Position numbers and translations under genes: made by a program. Shown piece after piece: positions 1 to 5,360 of a stretch of DNA of 7,515 bases. Under the pieces are notes generated by a model. The model saw nothing but the letters and a program-made list of their open reading frames with translations, made no database searches and was not told the DNA's origin. Each line of letters begins with the position of its first letter. Position 1 is the first letter of the stretch. This stretch comes from Bacteroidales bacterium (GTDB lineage: Bacteria > Bacteroidota > Bacteroidia > Bacteroidales > NBLH01): assembly GCA_029933755.1 (NCBI GenBank), contig JAOZNO010000161.1, positions 1 to 7,515 on the forward strand, read 5' to 3'.

Positions 1-129
1 AATTTTGAATTATTTGAATTAGAAAAAATACTTGAAAAACGTTTTAACAGAAAAATAGAACTTATAAATTTCAAATATTTAAATCCTATTATTAAATATA
101 AGTCATTAAAAGATATAATATATGTATAA
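1..129 (+). CDS. MntA-like nucleotidyltransferase antitoxin, C-terminal end only
   Basis: Open frame from the first base of the window to a TAA at 127-129, giving the last 42 residues of a protein whose start lies outside. The tail has the form seen at the end of minimal nucleotidyltransferase (MNT) proteins of the MntA family: an amphipathic helix (FELEKILEKRFNRKIELI), then a short strand and 'LNPIIKY...LKDIIYV', ending in the usual 'hydrophobic-Tyr-Val'. In characterised MntA-HepT pairs this enzyme AMPylates the HEPN toxin on its active-site tyrosine and so neutralises it. The catalytic GSxARG and DxD residues lie outside the window, so activity cannot be judged. The stop codon overlaps the start of the HepT gene by 8 nt (122-129), as expected for a translationally coupled pair. 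The assignment rests on the tail pattern plus the partner gene. Confidence 0.72.
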   Translation, partial: NFELFELEKILEKRFNRKIELINFKYLNPIIKYKSLKDIIYV

Positions 130-541
130 TGATAAAAACCTAATATATGTATTAACAATACTTGAAGCTATAGAGAAATTACAAATTTACACGAAAGATT
201 TTTCAAATGCTTATGATTTTTGGTCTGCAGATGAACAATTGAATTTTAATGCAAGCTCTAATTTATTGCTTGCAATTGGTGAAGAAACAAATAAAATAGA
301 AGAAAAATTAAAAGGTGAATTTGAAAACATACAATGGGTTGCAATAAAAGATTTAAGAAACAGATTAGCACATGATTATAGAGGTTCTGACCCAGACATT
401 TTATGGCAGATAATTAATACTGAATTAGAACCTTTAAAACAGGCATTAATACAAATGATTAAACGAATTGAATATGATGATGAAATGTTGTTGTCTGCAA
501 TAGAATCAGATTATTATAGACATTTGAAATATTTAATTTAA
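122..541 (+). CDS. HepT-like HEPN-domain toxin (DUF86 family)
   Basis: A 139-residue all-helical protein, the usual size for HepT. It is the RNase toxin half of MntA-HepT (type VII) toxin-antitoxin modules. The diagnostic HEPN motif R-x4-H-x-Y is intact at R79, H84 and Y86 (RNRLAHDY). R and H form the RNase site at the dimer interface, and Y86 is the position that the antitoxin AMPylates in characterised systems. The preceding 'NLLLAIGEETNKIEEKL' (48-64) matches the family helix with the conserved I-GE pattern, and 'DPDILWQIINTELEPLK' (90-106) matches the helix after the motif. The ATG at 122 overlaps the end of the nucleotidyltransferase gene, so the two are co-transcribed and the start is well fixed. 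No ribosome binding site is visible. The residues needed for toxicity are present, so the toxin looks functional. Confidence 0.88.
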   Translation: MYNDKNLIYVLTILEAIEKLQIYTKDFSNAYDFWSADEQLNFNASSNLLLAIGEETNKIEEKLKGEFENIQWVAIKDLRNRLAHDYRGSDPDILWQIINTELEPLKQALIQMIKRIEYDDEMLLSAIESDYYRHLKYLI

Positions 542-799
542 TTAGTGTTCATCTATAAAATCCAGTTTCTTCGTTACACTTGTTATGAAAAAAATTGCTT
601 CAATAAGCTCAGCACAATGTATCCTGATCATGCTTTTTGTTGGTTTTTATTTTAAAAAACCCTTACAAAAAGATATCGTGACTCCTTGGTTTTAAAAACT
701 TCGCAAGTCTCTAACTAGAACTTTCTATCTCAAACACTAACTTCATGAACAGACTGCTTAAGCTTGTTCATTCTTATTAATAGTCTTAAGTAAAAAAGC
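542..799. other. Intergenic spacer with degenerate repeat-like sequence
   Basis: No convincing gene in 258 bp between the toxin gene and the Nudix gene. Two stretches stand out. At 597-617 the plus strand reads as a diverged copy of the 'TTCGACAAGCTCAG'-type sequence that I recall as frequent in bacterial intergenic DNA. At 680-709 there is an imperfect inverted repeat: GACT...GGTTTT pairs with AAAACTTCGCAAGTC, centred on TTTTAAAA. Both look like mutated relics of dispersed repeats, not active elements. A 36-codon frame at 585-695 runs through this material and is not called as a gene. Confidence 0.35.
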
Positions 800-1270
800 A
801 TGACAAACCTAATAAATCGCTATACAATCCGAGTATATGCAATTATTATTAATCATAAAAATGAAGTTCTATTAAGTGATGAATTCCAAATGGGAATGAA
901 AATGACAAAATTTCCGGGAGGAGGTATGGAGTTTGGCGAAGGAACGATAGATTGTTTAAAACGTGAAGCAGTAGAAGAGTTTGGTCAGGAAATTGAAGTA
1001 TTAGAACATTTTTATACAACTGATTTTTTTCAGCAGGCTATACATAAAAAAGAATACCAGGTAGTTAGTATTTATTATCTAGCTAAATTCAACGGTGATA
1101 TAAAATTTAAAATATCTGATAAAGCATTTGATTTTAAAGAACTAAAAAATGAAAGTCAGAGTTTTAGATGGCAAAATATTGAAAGTTTGAAAGTTGATGA
1201 CATTACTTTTGCAATTGACCAGAAAGTAGCTGAAATACTAAAAAAAAAGAGTCACGAATTCACGAATTAA
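800..1270 (+). CDS. Nudix hydrolase
   Basis: A 156-residue protein of the Nudix superfamily, cytosolic enzymes that hydrolyse a nucleoside diphosphate linked to another moiety using Mg2+ held by the Nudix-box glutamates. The Gx5Ex7REUxEExGU box is complete at residues 41-63: G41, E47, R55-E56, E59-E60 and G62. The two hydrophobic 'U' positions are A57 and Q63, the latter atypical. The preceding 'KFPGGG' (37-42) is the standard lead-in to the box, and strands RVYAIIINHKNEVLLS (11-26) open the fold. The substrate cannot be told from the sequence. The ATG at 800 directly precedes the first strand. The last residues (about 151-156, SHEFTN) are encoded by the direct repeat at 1252-1271, so the natural C-terminus was probably replaced or extended by that repeat. 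A run of nine A (1240-1248) sits just before it. Confidence 0.9.
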   Translation: MTNLINRYTIRVYAIIINHKNEVLLSDEFQMGMKMTKFPGGGMEFGEGTIDCLKREAVEEFGQEIEVLEHFYTTDFFQQAIHKKEYQVVSIYYLAKFNGDIKFKISDKAFDFKELKNESQSFRWQNIESLKVDDITFAIDQKVAEILKKKSHEFTN

Positions 1271-1271
1271 T
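1252..1271. repeat. CACGAATT direct repeat, left flank of the small broken gene
   Basis: The octamer CACGAATT occurs twice in tandem (1253-1260 and 1261-1268). Together with the copy at 1464-1472 in inverted orientation it brackets the frameshifted gene at 1272-1449. The Nudix stop codon falls inside it. I recall similar GTGAATTCGTGA runs beside small genes in Bacteroidota genomes, but that is memory, not a search. Confidence 0.5.
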
Positions 1272-1449
1272 ATGGATTTTGAAAAGATATTTATCTCACT
1301 AAGAGAAGTATTTACAGAGTATAATAGAGATGTTTTAGGAAAAACAAAATGGGGATACCGCAAATTATGTTGCTGATTTTATGGAGAATCTAATTAAAGC
1401 CTGTAAAGCAGATATTGATAAAGAAGAAAATAAACTTCAAAATAAATAA
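1272..1449 (+). pseudogene. Small hypothetical gene split by a one-base frameshift
   Basis: An ATG at 1272, one base after the Nudix stop, opens a 34-codon frame ending at TGA 1374-1376. Its first 24 residues (MDFEKIFISLREVFTEYNRD...) look like a genuine charged helical N-terminus, but it then turns into an unlikely WGYRKLCC tail. In the next frame the sequence continues with QNGDTANYVADFMENLIK and a Lys/Glu-rich helical end, stopping at TAA 1447-1449. Removing one A from the five-A run at 1340-1344 joins the two into a single 58-residue, helix-rich protein. That fits a slip in a homopolymer: a mutation, a sequencing error, or less likely a programmed +1 frameshift. The second frame has a stop at 1336-1338, so the switch must occur after it. 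I do not recognise the family. CACGAATT-type repeats flank it on both sides in inverted orientation. Confidence 0.55.
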
Positions 1450-1455
1450 TCTCTT

Positions 1456-1472
1456 AATTAGTAAATTCGTGA
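1456..1472. repeat. Inverted copy of the CACGAATT repeat, right flank
   Basis: AATTCGTGA at 1464-1472 is the exact reverse complement of TCACGAATT at 1252-1260. The preceding AATTAGTA (1456-1463) looks like a diverged second unit of the same octamer. It lies just after the stop of the small broken gene, so gene plus repeats form a unit of about 220 bp. Confidence 0.45.
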
Positions 1473-1506
1473 TTTTAAATCAATATTAAACTAAAAAACG
1501 TACAAT

Positions 1507-2496
1507 TTGAAATTTAGCATAATAATACCGGTTTATAACCGTCCTGATGAAGTAGAAGAGCTTTTAGATACATTAATTGTACAAAGCAATAAAAATTTTG
1601 AGCTTATAATTGTTGAAGATGGTTCTGAACTTAAATGTGATAAAATAATACAACAGTGTAATGCTGATTTTGAAATAAGCTATTTTTTTAAAGAAAATGG
1701 TGGCCCGGCTTCTGCACGAAACTTTGGTATGGCAAAAGCCCAATATGACTATTTTATCTTTTTTGATTCAGATTGCCTTATCCCTGCAAACTATTTTGAC
1801 ATTGTAAGTAATTCTCTTACACAAAATTATGTAGATGCCTTTGGTGGTCCAGATGCTGCCCACGAAAGTTTTACTCCCATACAAAAAGCAATAAGCTATT
1901 CAATGACTTCTTTTTTTACAACGGGTGGTATTCGTGGTGGTAATGAAAAAATGGAACAATTTAAACCACGTAGTTTTAATATGGGTTATTCGCGAAAAGT
2001 TTACGAACAAACACAGGGCTTTTCAAATATGCGATTTGGTGAAGATGTAGATATGAGCCTGAAAATTTTAAAAAATGGATTTAGTACAAAGTTAATTAAA
2101 GAAGCTTTTGTTTATCATAAACGGCGTACCGATTTCAGGAAGTTCTACAAACAAGTATATAATTCAGGTATTGCACGAATTAATTTGTTTATGCGACACC
2201 CTAATTCATTAAAAATTGTTCATTTGTTTCCATCTATTTTTATGCTTGGAAGCATTTTTTTATTGATACTTAGCTTTGTAAAATGGTTTTTCATTGCTCC
2301 TATCCTACTTTACATTATTATGATTTTTGTTGATTCACTAATAATTAACAAATCTGTTAATGTTGCATTTTTGTCTGTTACAGCCTCCTTTGTTCAACTA
2401 TTTGGATATGGCTCAGGCTTTTTAACTGCTGTCTGGAAACGCCTGATATTAGACAGAAAAGAGTTTCAAGCTTTCAGGAAAAATTTTTATGAGTAA
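1507..2496 (+). CDS. Family 2 glycosyltransferase with C-terminal membrane segments
   Basis: A 329-residue GT-A fold enzyme that transfers a sugar from an activated nucleotide donor, most likely in polysaccharide or glycolipid synthesis at the inner face of the cytoplasmic membrane. Visible features in order: the GT2 opening strand FSIIIPVYNR (3-12); VEDGS (36-40), contacting the nucleotide; NGGPASARN (64-72); the metal-binding DxD as D87-S-D89 in FIFFDSDC; GED (178-180) in the acceptor/catalytic segment; and HKRRTDFRKFYKQVYNSG (204-221), a typical GT2 linker helix. Three hydrophobic stretches (about 238-259, 261-281, 286-308) should anchor it in the membrane. The start is a TTG at 1507: the frame has a stop at 1492-1494 and no ATG before the essential first strand. 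The methyltransferase gene follows on the same strand 78 bp later, which suggests a small glycan-modification group. Donor and acceptor are unknown. Confidence 0.92.
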   Translation: MKFSIIIPVYNRPDEVEELLDTLIVQSNKNFELIIVEDGSELKCDKIIQQCNADFEISYFFKENGGPASARNFGMAKAQYDYFIFFDSDCLIPANYFDIVSNSLTQNYVDAFGGPDAAHESFTPIQKAISYSMTSFFTTGGIRGGNEKMEQFKPRSFNMGYSRKVYEQTQGFSNMRFGEDVDMSLKILKNGFSTKLIKEAFVYHKRRTDFRKFYKQVYNSGIARINLFMRHPNSLKIVHLFPSIFMLGSIFLLILSFVKWFFIAPILLYIIMIFVDSLIINKSVNVAFLSVTASFVQLFGYGSGFLTAVWKRLILDRKEFQAFRKNFYE

Positions 2497-2547
2497 ACAT
2501 CATTATGCTTTTTCTTAAATATACTTATTTTTATTTACCATTCTGAA

Positions 2548-2555
2548 TATCTTTG
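2548..2555 (+). promoter_or_regulatory. Probable promoter -7 box ahead of the methyltransferase gene
   Basis: TATCTTTG is a full match to the Bacteroidota -7 consensus TAnnTTTG. No clear -33 TTG is present about 20 bp upstream. Transcription would begin near 2560-2563, leaving a leader of about 13 nt to the ATG at 2575 or about 55 nt to the ATG at 2617. Confidence 0.5.
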
Positions 2556-2574
2556 TACACGGTAAATACCAAAC

Positions 2575-3471
2575 ATGCAAAAAGATAGAATAATTATACA
2601 TTTAAAATACATTTATATGATTGACAATTACGTAGATAATCCCAAAAGTATTAAATTCTATGTTAAACGTTATTTAAAAAGTATAAAAAATGAACTAACA
2701 GGAAAAATTGTTATCGACATCCCGGCTGGAAATGGTGCTACATCTGAAATTCTAAATGATTTAGGAGCAAAAGTTGAATCTTTTGACTTATTTCCTGAAT
2801 ATTTTAAGCTACAAAATATTGAGTGTAAACGAGCTGATATAGTAGATAAAATCCCTTTGGAAAAAGAATATGCTGATGTTTTAATTTGTCAGGAGGGAAT
2901 TGAACATTTTAGCGATCAACTGAAAGTATTTAAGGAATTTAACAGGATTTTAAAGAACAAAGGGAAGCTTATAGTAACAACACCAAGCTATTCAAATTTA
3001 GCAGCAAAATTCAGTTACCTTCTATTTGAAAGTGAATCAAATAACAAAATGCCACCTAACGAAATTGATGATATTTGGATGTCTGATAAATCTATAATTA
3101 ATACAATTTATCATGGACATATTTTTTTAATAGGAATGCAAAAGTTGAGAATGATTGCAAAGTTATCTGGCTTTAAAATAGATAAAATTTTATATACCAG
3201 AGTTAGCAAAGGGTCATTACTTTTATTTCCTATTTTTTATCCATTGATATTATTAAGATCACTACTTACCTACTATAATAATATGCAAAAAGATAAAAAC
3301 TTATCAAAAACACGCAAAAAGGATGTTTATATGGAGCAATTGAGGATAAATATAAGTCCTTCAAACTTGATAAACCGACATATATTTGTTGTGTTTAAAA
3401 AAGAAATAGATTGTGATGATATTGATTTTAGGAATGATAAGCTAATCGTATCTTTTGATATGGCAACATAA
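2575..3471 (+). CDS. Class I SAM-dependent methyltransferase
   Basis: A 298-residue Rossmann-fold methyltransferase. Motif I, which binds the S-adenosylmethionine carboxypropyl group, reads VIDIPAGNG (47-55, D49 and the glycines). It is followed by the acidic end of strand 2 at D71 (VESFDLF), the adenine-contacting ADIVD (88-91 region), the post-motif segment GIEHF (108-112) and the strand KLIVTTP (131-137). This resembles the methyltransf_11/23 type of small-molecule or glycan methyltransferases. A hydrophobic stretch at about 213-233 could associate with the membrane. The substrate is unknown; the glycosyltransferase next door suggests a sugar or lipid-linked glycan (inference). The first 14 residues (rich in I, H, K, Y) precede a second ATG at 2617 that gives a 284-residue protein with a more usual N-terminus and a longer leader, so the true start may be 2617. 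A hairpin with a T-run follows the stop. Confidence 0.87.
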   Translation: MQKDRIIIHLKYIYMIDNYVDNPKSIKFYVKRYLKSIKNELTGKIVIDIPAGNGATSEILNDLGAKVESFDLFPEYFKLQNIECKRADIVDKIPLEKEYADVLICQEGIEHFSDQLKVFKEFNRILKNKGKLIVTTPSYSNLAAKFSYLLFESESNNKMPPNEIDDIWMSDKSIINTIYHGHIFLIGMQKLRMIAKLSGFKIDKILYTRVSKGSLLLFPIFYPLILLRSLLTYYNNMQKDKNLSKTRKKDVYMEQLRINISPSNLINRHIFVVFKKEIDCDDIDFRNDKLIVSFDMAT

Positions 3472-3498
3472 AGGACGTAGTTTTTTTAGTCTTTTTTT
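3470..3498 (+). terminator. Probable intrinsic terminator after the methyltransferase gene
   Basis: AAAGGAC (3470-3476) pairs with GTCTTTT (3489-3495), a 7-bp stem with one G-T pair and a 12-nt T-rich loop, running into a seven-T tract (3492-3498). It overlaps the stop codon. The stem is AT-rich and weak, so efficiency is uncertain. Confidence 0.45.
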
Positions 3499-3540
3499 AA
3501 AACAAGTGTGTTATAATAATACTTCGTTAAATTTTAGTTT

Positions 3541-3568
3541 CTCACAAAGCCGCTAAATCGCAAAGCTC
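3541..3568. repeat. Possible degenerate CAAAG/CTAAAT repeat
   Basis: The plus strand contains CACAAAGC, CGCTAAATCG and CGCAAAGC in succession, a run of similar units about 9 bp apart. It resembles the 'cgcaaagacgctaag' repeats I remember from Bacteroidota intergenic DNA. The copy is short and diverged, so this is a weak call. Confidence 0.25.
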
Positions 3569-3669
3569 TGATTTTTAACAATTTAACACAATATTTAAAA
3601 CATTGTAATCGTCTGTATTTTAGATGTTTGTAAAAATATACCGAACCATTGTTATAAATAATATGCTTT

Positions 3670-3790
3670 TTAGTTTAGTTCAAATATATAAATATCACCC
3701 TCTTTTACAATTAAATCATATTTCTCAAACCTGTCATTAATTTTAAGCGTACCAAAGTTTGAATTTAAAACTTCCAAAGCTAAATTTAGG
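3670..3790 (-). pseudogene. C-terminal remnant of an unidentified minus-strand gene
   Basis: Read on the minus strand, about 39 codons end in TAA at 3670-3672 with a protein-like C-terminus: a strand-turn-strand pattern around NSNFGTLKINDRFEKYDLIV and ending DIYIFELN. It has no ATG, and upstream of about 3790 the same frame becomes Phe/Cys/Leu-rich, as expected for the complement of the plus-strand remnant next to it. I read it as the tail of a gene whose front is gone. The family is not recognised, and a chance open frame in AT-rich DNA cannot be excluded. Confidence 0.35.
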
Positions 3791-3886
3791 ACTTTACAGA
3801 AACAGAGAAAGTCAAAATTAAGTGTAAAAGATACGGTGAAATATATTAGAAAAAATTTAGACAGTTTAGAAATTGAAAAGTTTTAA
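3791..3886 (+). pseudogene. C-terminal remnant of an unidentified plus-strand gene
   Basis: A plus-strand frame of 31 codons ends in TAA at 3884-3886. It reads as a basic, helical protein tail (SKLSVKDTVKYIRKNLDSLE then IEKF). The frame stays open back to a stop at 3689-3691 but contains no ATG, and its left half is the complement of the minus-strand remnant. Its last bases overlap the stop codon of the deoxyribosyltransferase-like gene on the other strand. It is likely the end of a gene that has lost its front. Family unknown. Confidence 0.33.
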
Positions 3887-4329
3887 AAAGCTTTAAGCTC
3901 ATTTATAAGTTCATCTAAACTGGCAAACTGTTTAATTCCATATCGTTCACAAACCACATCTACATTCCCTTTTTTCCAAAAACCTTTGGGGCAACAAACA
4001 ATCATTTTCCCGGATTGTGCAAATAAACCTAATTCAAGCATTGATATTGGTGATTTTGTATTGGGGTCAAAATACATGACGATTAAATCAGATCTTTCGA
4101 GGGCAGAAAGTTCCCAGCTAACCTGCTCATTAAATTTTGGATTTTCTTTTTCCTCTTTCCAACTATTATCCCAATCTTTCCTACGTGGATTAAGGATTAA
4201 TAAATTGCTGTGGTCAATATTTTTAATTAGATGCTCCTGCCAGTTATTTGCTTTTCCCATTTCAATACTCCCTGCAAGAAAAATGGCTTTTCCCTGTTTT
4301 GGGATGTGGTTTGGTGGATAGATTACCAT
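3883..4329 (-). CDS. Nucleoside 2-deoxyribosyltransferase-like protein
   Basis: A 148-residue cytosolic protein of the nucleoside 2-deoxyribosyltransferase-like family. Classical members swap the base on 2'-deoxynucleosides through a covalent glutamyl-deoxyribose intermediate; members of this branch are mostly uncharacterised and could act as nucleotide or base hydrolases. Features: the opening strand and loop AIFLAGSIEMGKANNWQ (15-31), the NPRR loop (47-50), SWELSALERSDLIVMYFDP (71-89) with D81 and D88, and SMLELGLFA (97-104). In that last segment E99 is in the position of the nucleophilic glutamate of the 'ELG' motif. The length fits the compact single-domain family. The ATG at 4329 sits five residues before a proline-rich lead-in. 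The gene lies 107 bp downstream of yebC on the same strand, with a terminator between them, so it probably has its own promoter. I found no clear -7 box for it. Confidence 0.82.
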   Translation of the reverse strand: MVIYPPNHIPKQGKAIFLAGSIEMGKANNWQEHLIKNIDHSNLLILNPRRKDWDNSWKEEKENPKFNEQVSWELSALERSDLIVMYFDPNTKSPISMLELGLFAQSGKMIVCCPKGFWKKGNVDVVCERYGIKQFASLDELINELKAF

Positions 4330-4391
4330 TTTTATTGAAAATTAGAAAGCTCAGGTATTATTTATAATATTTTTATTGTAGACAAAACAAA

Positions 4392-4421
4392 CCCATAGCA
4401 GACAAATTAATCAACTATGGG
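4392..4421 (-). terminator. Intrinsic terminator downstream of yebC
   Basis: CCCATAG (4392-4398) and CTATGGG (4415-4421) form a perfect 7-bp stem with a 16-nt loop. In the minus direction the stem is followed by TTTGTTTTGTC, a U-rich tail placed just after the yebC stop. In the plus direction CATTTTTAT follows, so it might work both ways. Confidence 0.65.
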
Positions 4422-4436
4422 CATTTTTATATACTT

Positions 4437-5186
4437 TTACTCTTCCTCAAGTGCCTTTTCCAACTCGTCAGTCATTTCAAGATCATGATAAACGTTTTGA
4501 ACATCGTCGTCATCTTCAAGGGCTTCAATCATCCTTAATGCTTTTTGCGCAGTTGTAACATCTAATTCTCTTCTTGCATTAGATATTCTTTGTAATTCTG
4601 CACTTTCAGCTTCAATATTCATTTCTTCAAGCTTTTTTTGCATATTACCAAAATCTTCCATAGCAGTTGTCAAAATAAAGTGTCCGTCTGCATCTTCAAT
4701 ATCCTCCAAACCTGCATCAATAAGCTCCAGCTCTAGCTCCTCAATATCAACACCTTCACTAACAATACTAAAAACGCCCTTGCGATCAAACAAAAAGCTT
4801 AAAGAACCATTTTTTCCTAAAGCGCCACCACGTTTATTGAAAATAGAACGTACACTACTAACCGTTCTTTGGTTATTATCGGTTAAACATTCAACAAAAA
4901 TTGCCACACCACCTTGGCCAGTTCCTTCAAAAGTAACCTCTGAATAATTTTCGCTACCTGCCTCAGCTTTTGTTATCGCCCTTTGTACCACATCCTTAGG
5001 CATGTTTGCACCTTTCGCATTATTCATGGCAGTTCTTAATCGTGGATTGGTATCCGGGTCAGATGTACCTCCATCTTTAACAGCAATTGTAATTTCTTTA
5101 GCAATTCTAGAAAAAATCTTTGACCTTTTAGCATCAGCTGCACCTTTCTTTCTTTTTATAGTTGACCATTTACTATGTCCTGACAT
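4437..5186 (-). CDS. yebC: YebC/PmpR/TACO1 family protein
   Basis: A 249-residue protein, full length for the family (about 240-250). Originally described as a DNA-binding regulator, the family including mitochondrial TACO1 has more recently been linked to relieving ribosome stalling at proline-rich stretches, so a translational role is likely. Family signatures: the N-terminus GHSKWSTIKRKKGAADAKR (3-21) with KIFSRIAKEI (23-32); DPDTNPRLRTAMNNAKGANMP (43-63); the core EGTGQGGVAIFVECLTDN (87-104), where the common G-x-GPGG reads GTGQGG; RTVSSVRSIFNKRGG (107-121); and NGSLSFLFDRKGVF (126-139). The C-terminus is strongly acidic (EDDDD, 224-228, and ELEKALEEE at the end). The ATG at 5186 gives the expected MSGHSKW start. 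It is divergent from miaB, and its predicted promoter overlaps a 12-bp inverted repeat. A hairpin terminator follows the gene. Confidence 0.97.
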   Translation of the reverse strand: MSGHSKWSTIKRKKGAADAKRSKIFSRIAKEITIAVKDGGTSDPDTNPRLRTAMNNAKGANMPKDVVQRAITKAEAGSENYSEVTFEGTGQGGVAIFVECLTDNNQRTVSSVRSIFNKRGGALGKNGSLSFLFDRKGVFSIVSEGVDIEELELELIDAGLEDIEDADGHFILTTAMEDFGNMQKKLEEMNIEAESAELQRISNARRELDVTTAQKALRMIEALEDDDDVQNVYHDLEMTDELEKALEEE

Positions 5187-5233
5187 ATCTAGCTTATTAT
5201 TGGGTTAGTAATTTTCTTTCAAAAACAAAATTG

Positions 5234-5264
5234 CAAAAATTTTGTTGATTTTCCTTACACTCAA
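5234..5264 (-). promoter_or_regulatory. Probable yebC promoter
   Basis: On the minus strand a TTG (5262-5264) is followed after exactly 20 bp by AATTTTTG (5234-5241), a one-mismatch match to the Bacteroidota -7 box TAnnTTTG at the expected spacing. The start would be near 5227, leaving a leader of about 40 nt. The two boxes fall within the two arms of the inverted repeat at 5237-5272. Confidence 0.42.
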
Positions 5265-5272
5265 CAAAATTT
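5237..5272. repeat. Perfect 12-bp inverted repeat between yebC and miaB
   Basis: AAATTTTGTTGA (5237-5248) and TCAACAAAATTT (5261-5272) are exact reverse complements separated by 12 nt. A third partial copy, ACAAAATT (5225-5232), forms a smaller perfect 8-bp dyad with AATTTTGT at 5238-5245. The repeats lie upstream of both predicted transcription starts, so they would act as DNA, for example as an operator, not as an RNA hairpin. Confidence 0.6.
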
Positions 5273-5328
5273 CTTTATTAAAAACAGATTAAAGAGTAAA
5301 TTGTCTTTTATTTTATTAGATATTCATT

Positions 5329-5336
5329 TACTTTTG
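5329..5336 (+). promoter_or_regulatory. Probable miaB promoter -7 box
   Basis: TACTTTTG is a full match to TAnnTTTG. Transcription would start near 5342, about 19 nt before the ATG at 5361. A TTG at 5301-5303 is 25 bp upstream, longer than the usual spacing, so the -33 element is uncertain. This box lies downstream of the alternative TTG start at 5301 and argues against using it. Confidence 0.5.
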
Positions 5337-5360
5337 CAGAAAATTTTATATCAATTTATT

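Larger units (their letters stand above)
3472..3882. other. 411-bp region without an intact gene
   Basis: Between the methyltransferase and the deoxyribosyltransferase-like gene there is no complete reading frame with a start codon and a believable product. The left part (about 3500-3669) is plain AT-rich sequence with one repeat-like stretch at 3541-3568. The right part (3670-3886) holds two protein-like frames on opposite strands without start codons, listed separately as remnants. No RNA gene or strong hairpin is visible. Confidence 0.55.

Noticed and set aside
585..695. 36-codon plus-strand frame with a hydrophobic N-terminal part (MKKIASISSAQCILIM...)
   Set aside because: It runs through two repeat-like stretches, has no homolog I recognise and no promoter or ribosome binding site. 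Its signal-peptide look can arise by chance in T-rich DNA.
3986..4321. 111-codon plus-strand open frame
   Set aside because: It lies entirely antisense to the deoxyribosyltransferase-like gene, whose motifs are clear. The translated product is Ser/Phe-rich with no family features.
4350..4375. TATTAT-TT-ATAATA palindrome upstream of the deoxyribosyltransferase-like gene
   Set aside because: It is a six-base A/T-only dyad in very AT-rich DNA, expected by chance, with no consensus promoter around it.
5002..5208. 68-codon plus-strand open frame with hydrophobic product
   Set aside because: It is the complement of the highly conserved N-terminal part of yebC, so its openness follows from that gene's codons.
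5301..5360. N-terminal extension of miaB from a TTG at 5301
   Set aside because: The extension contains the predicted -7 box at 5329-5336 and encodes a hydrophobic leader not expected in a cytosolic tRNA-modifying enzyme. The ATG at 5361 gives a normal family N-terminus.
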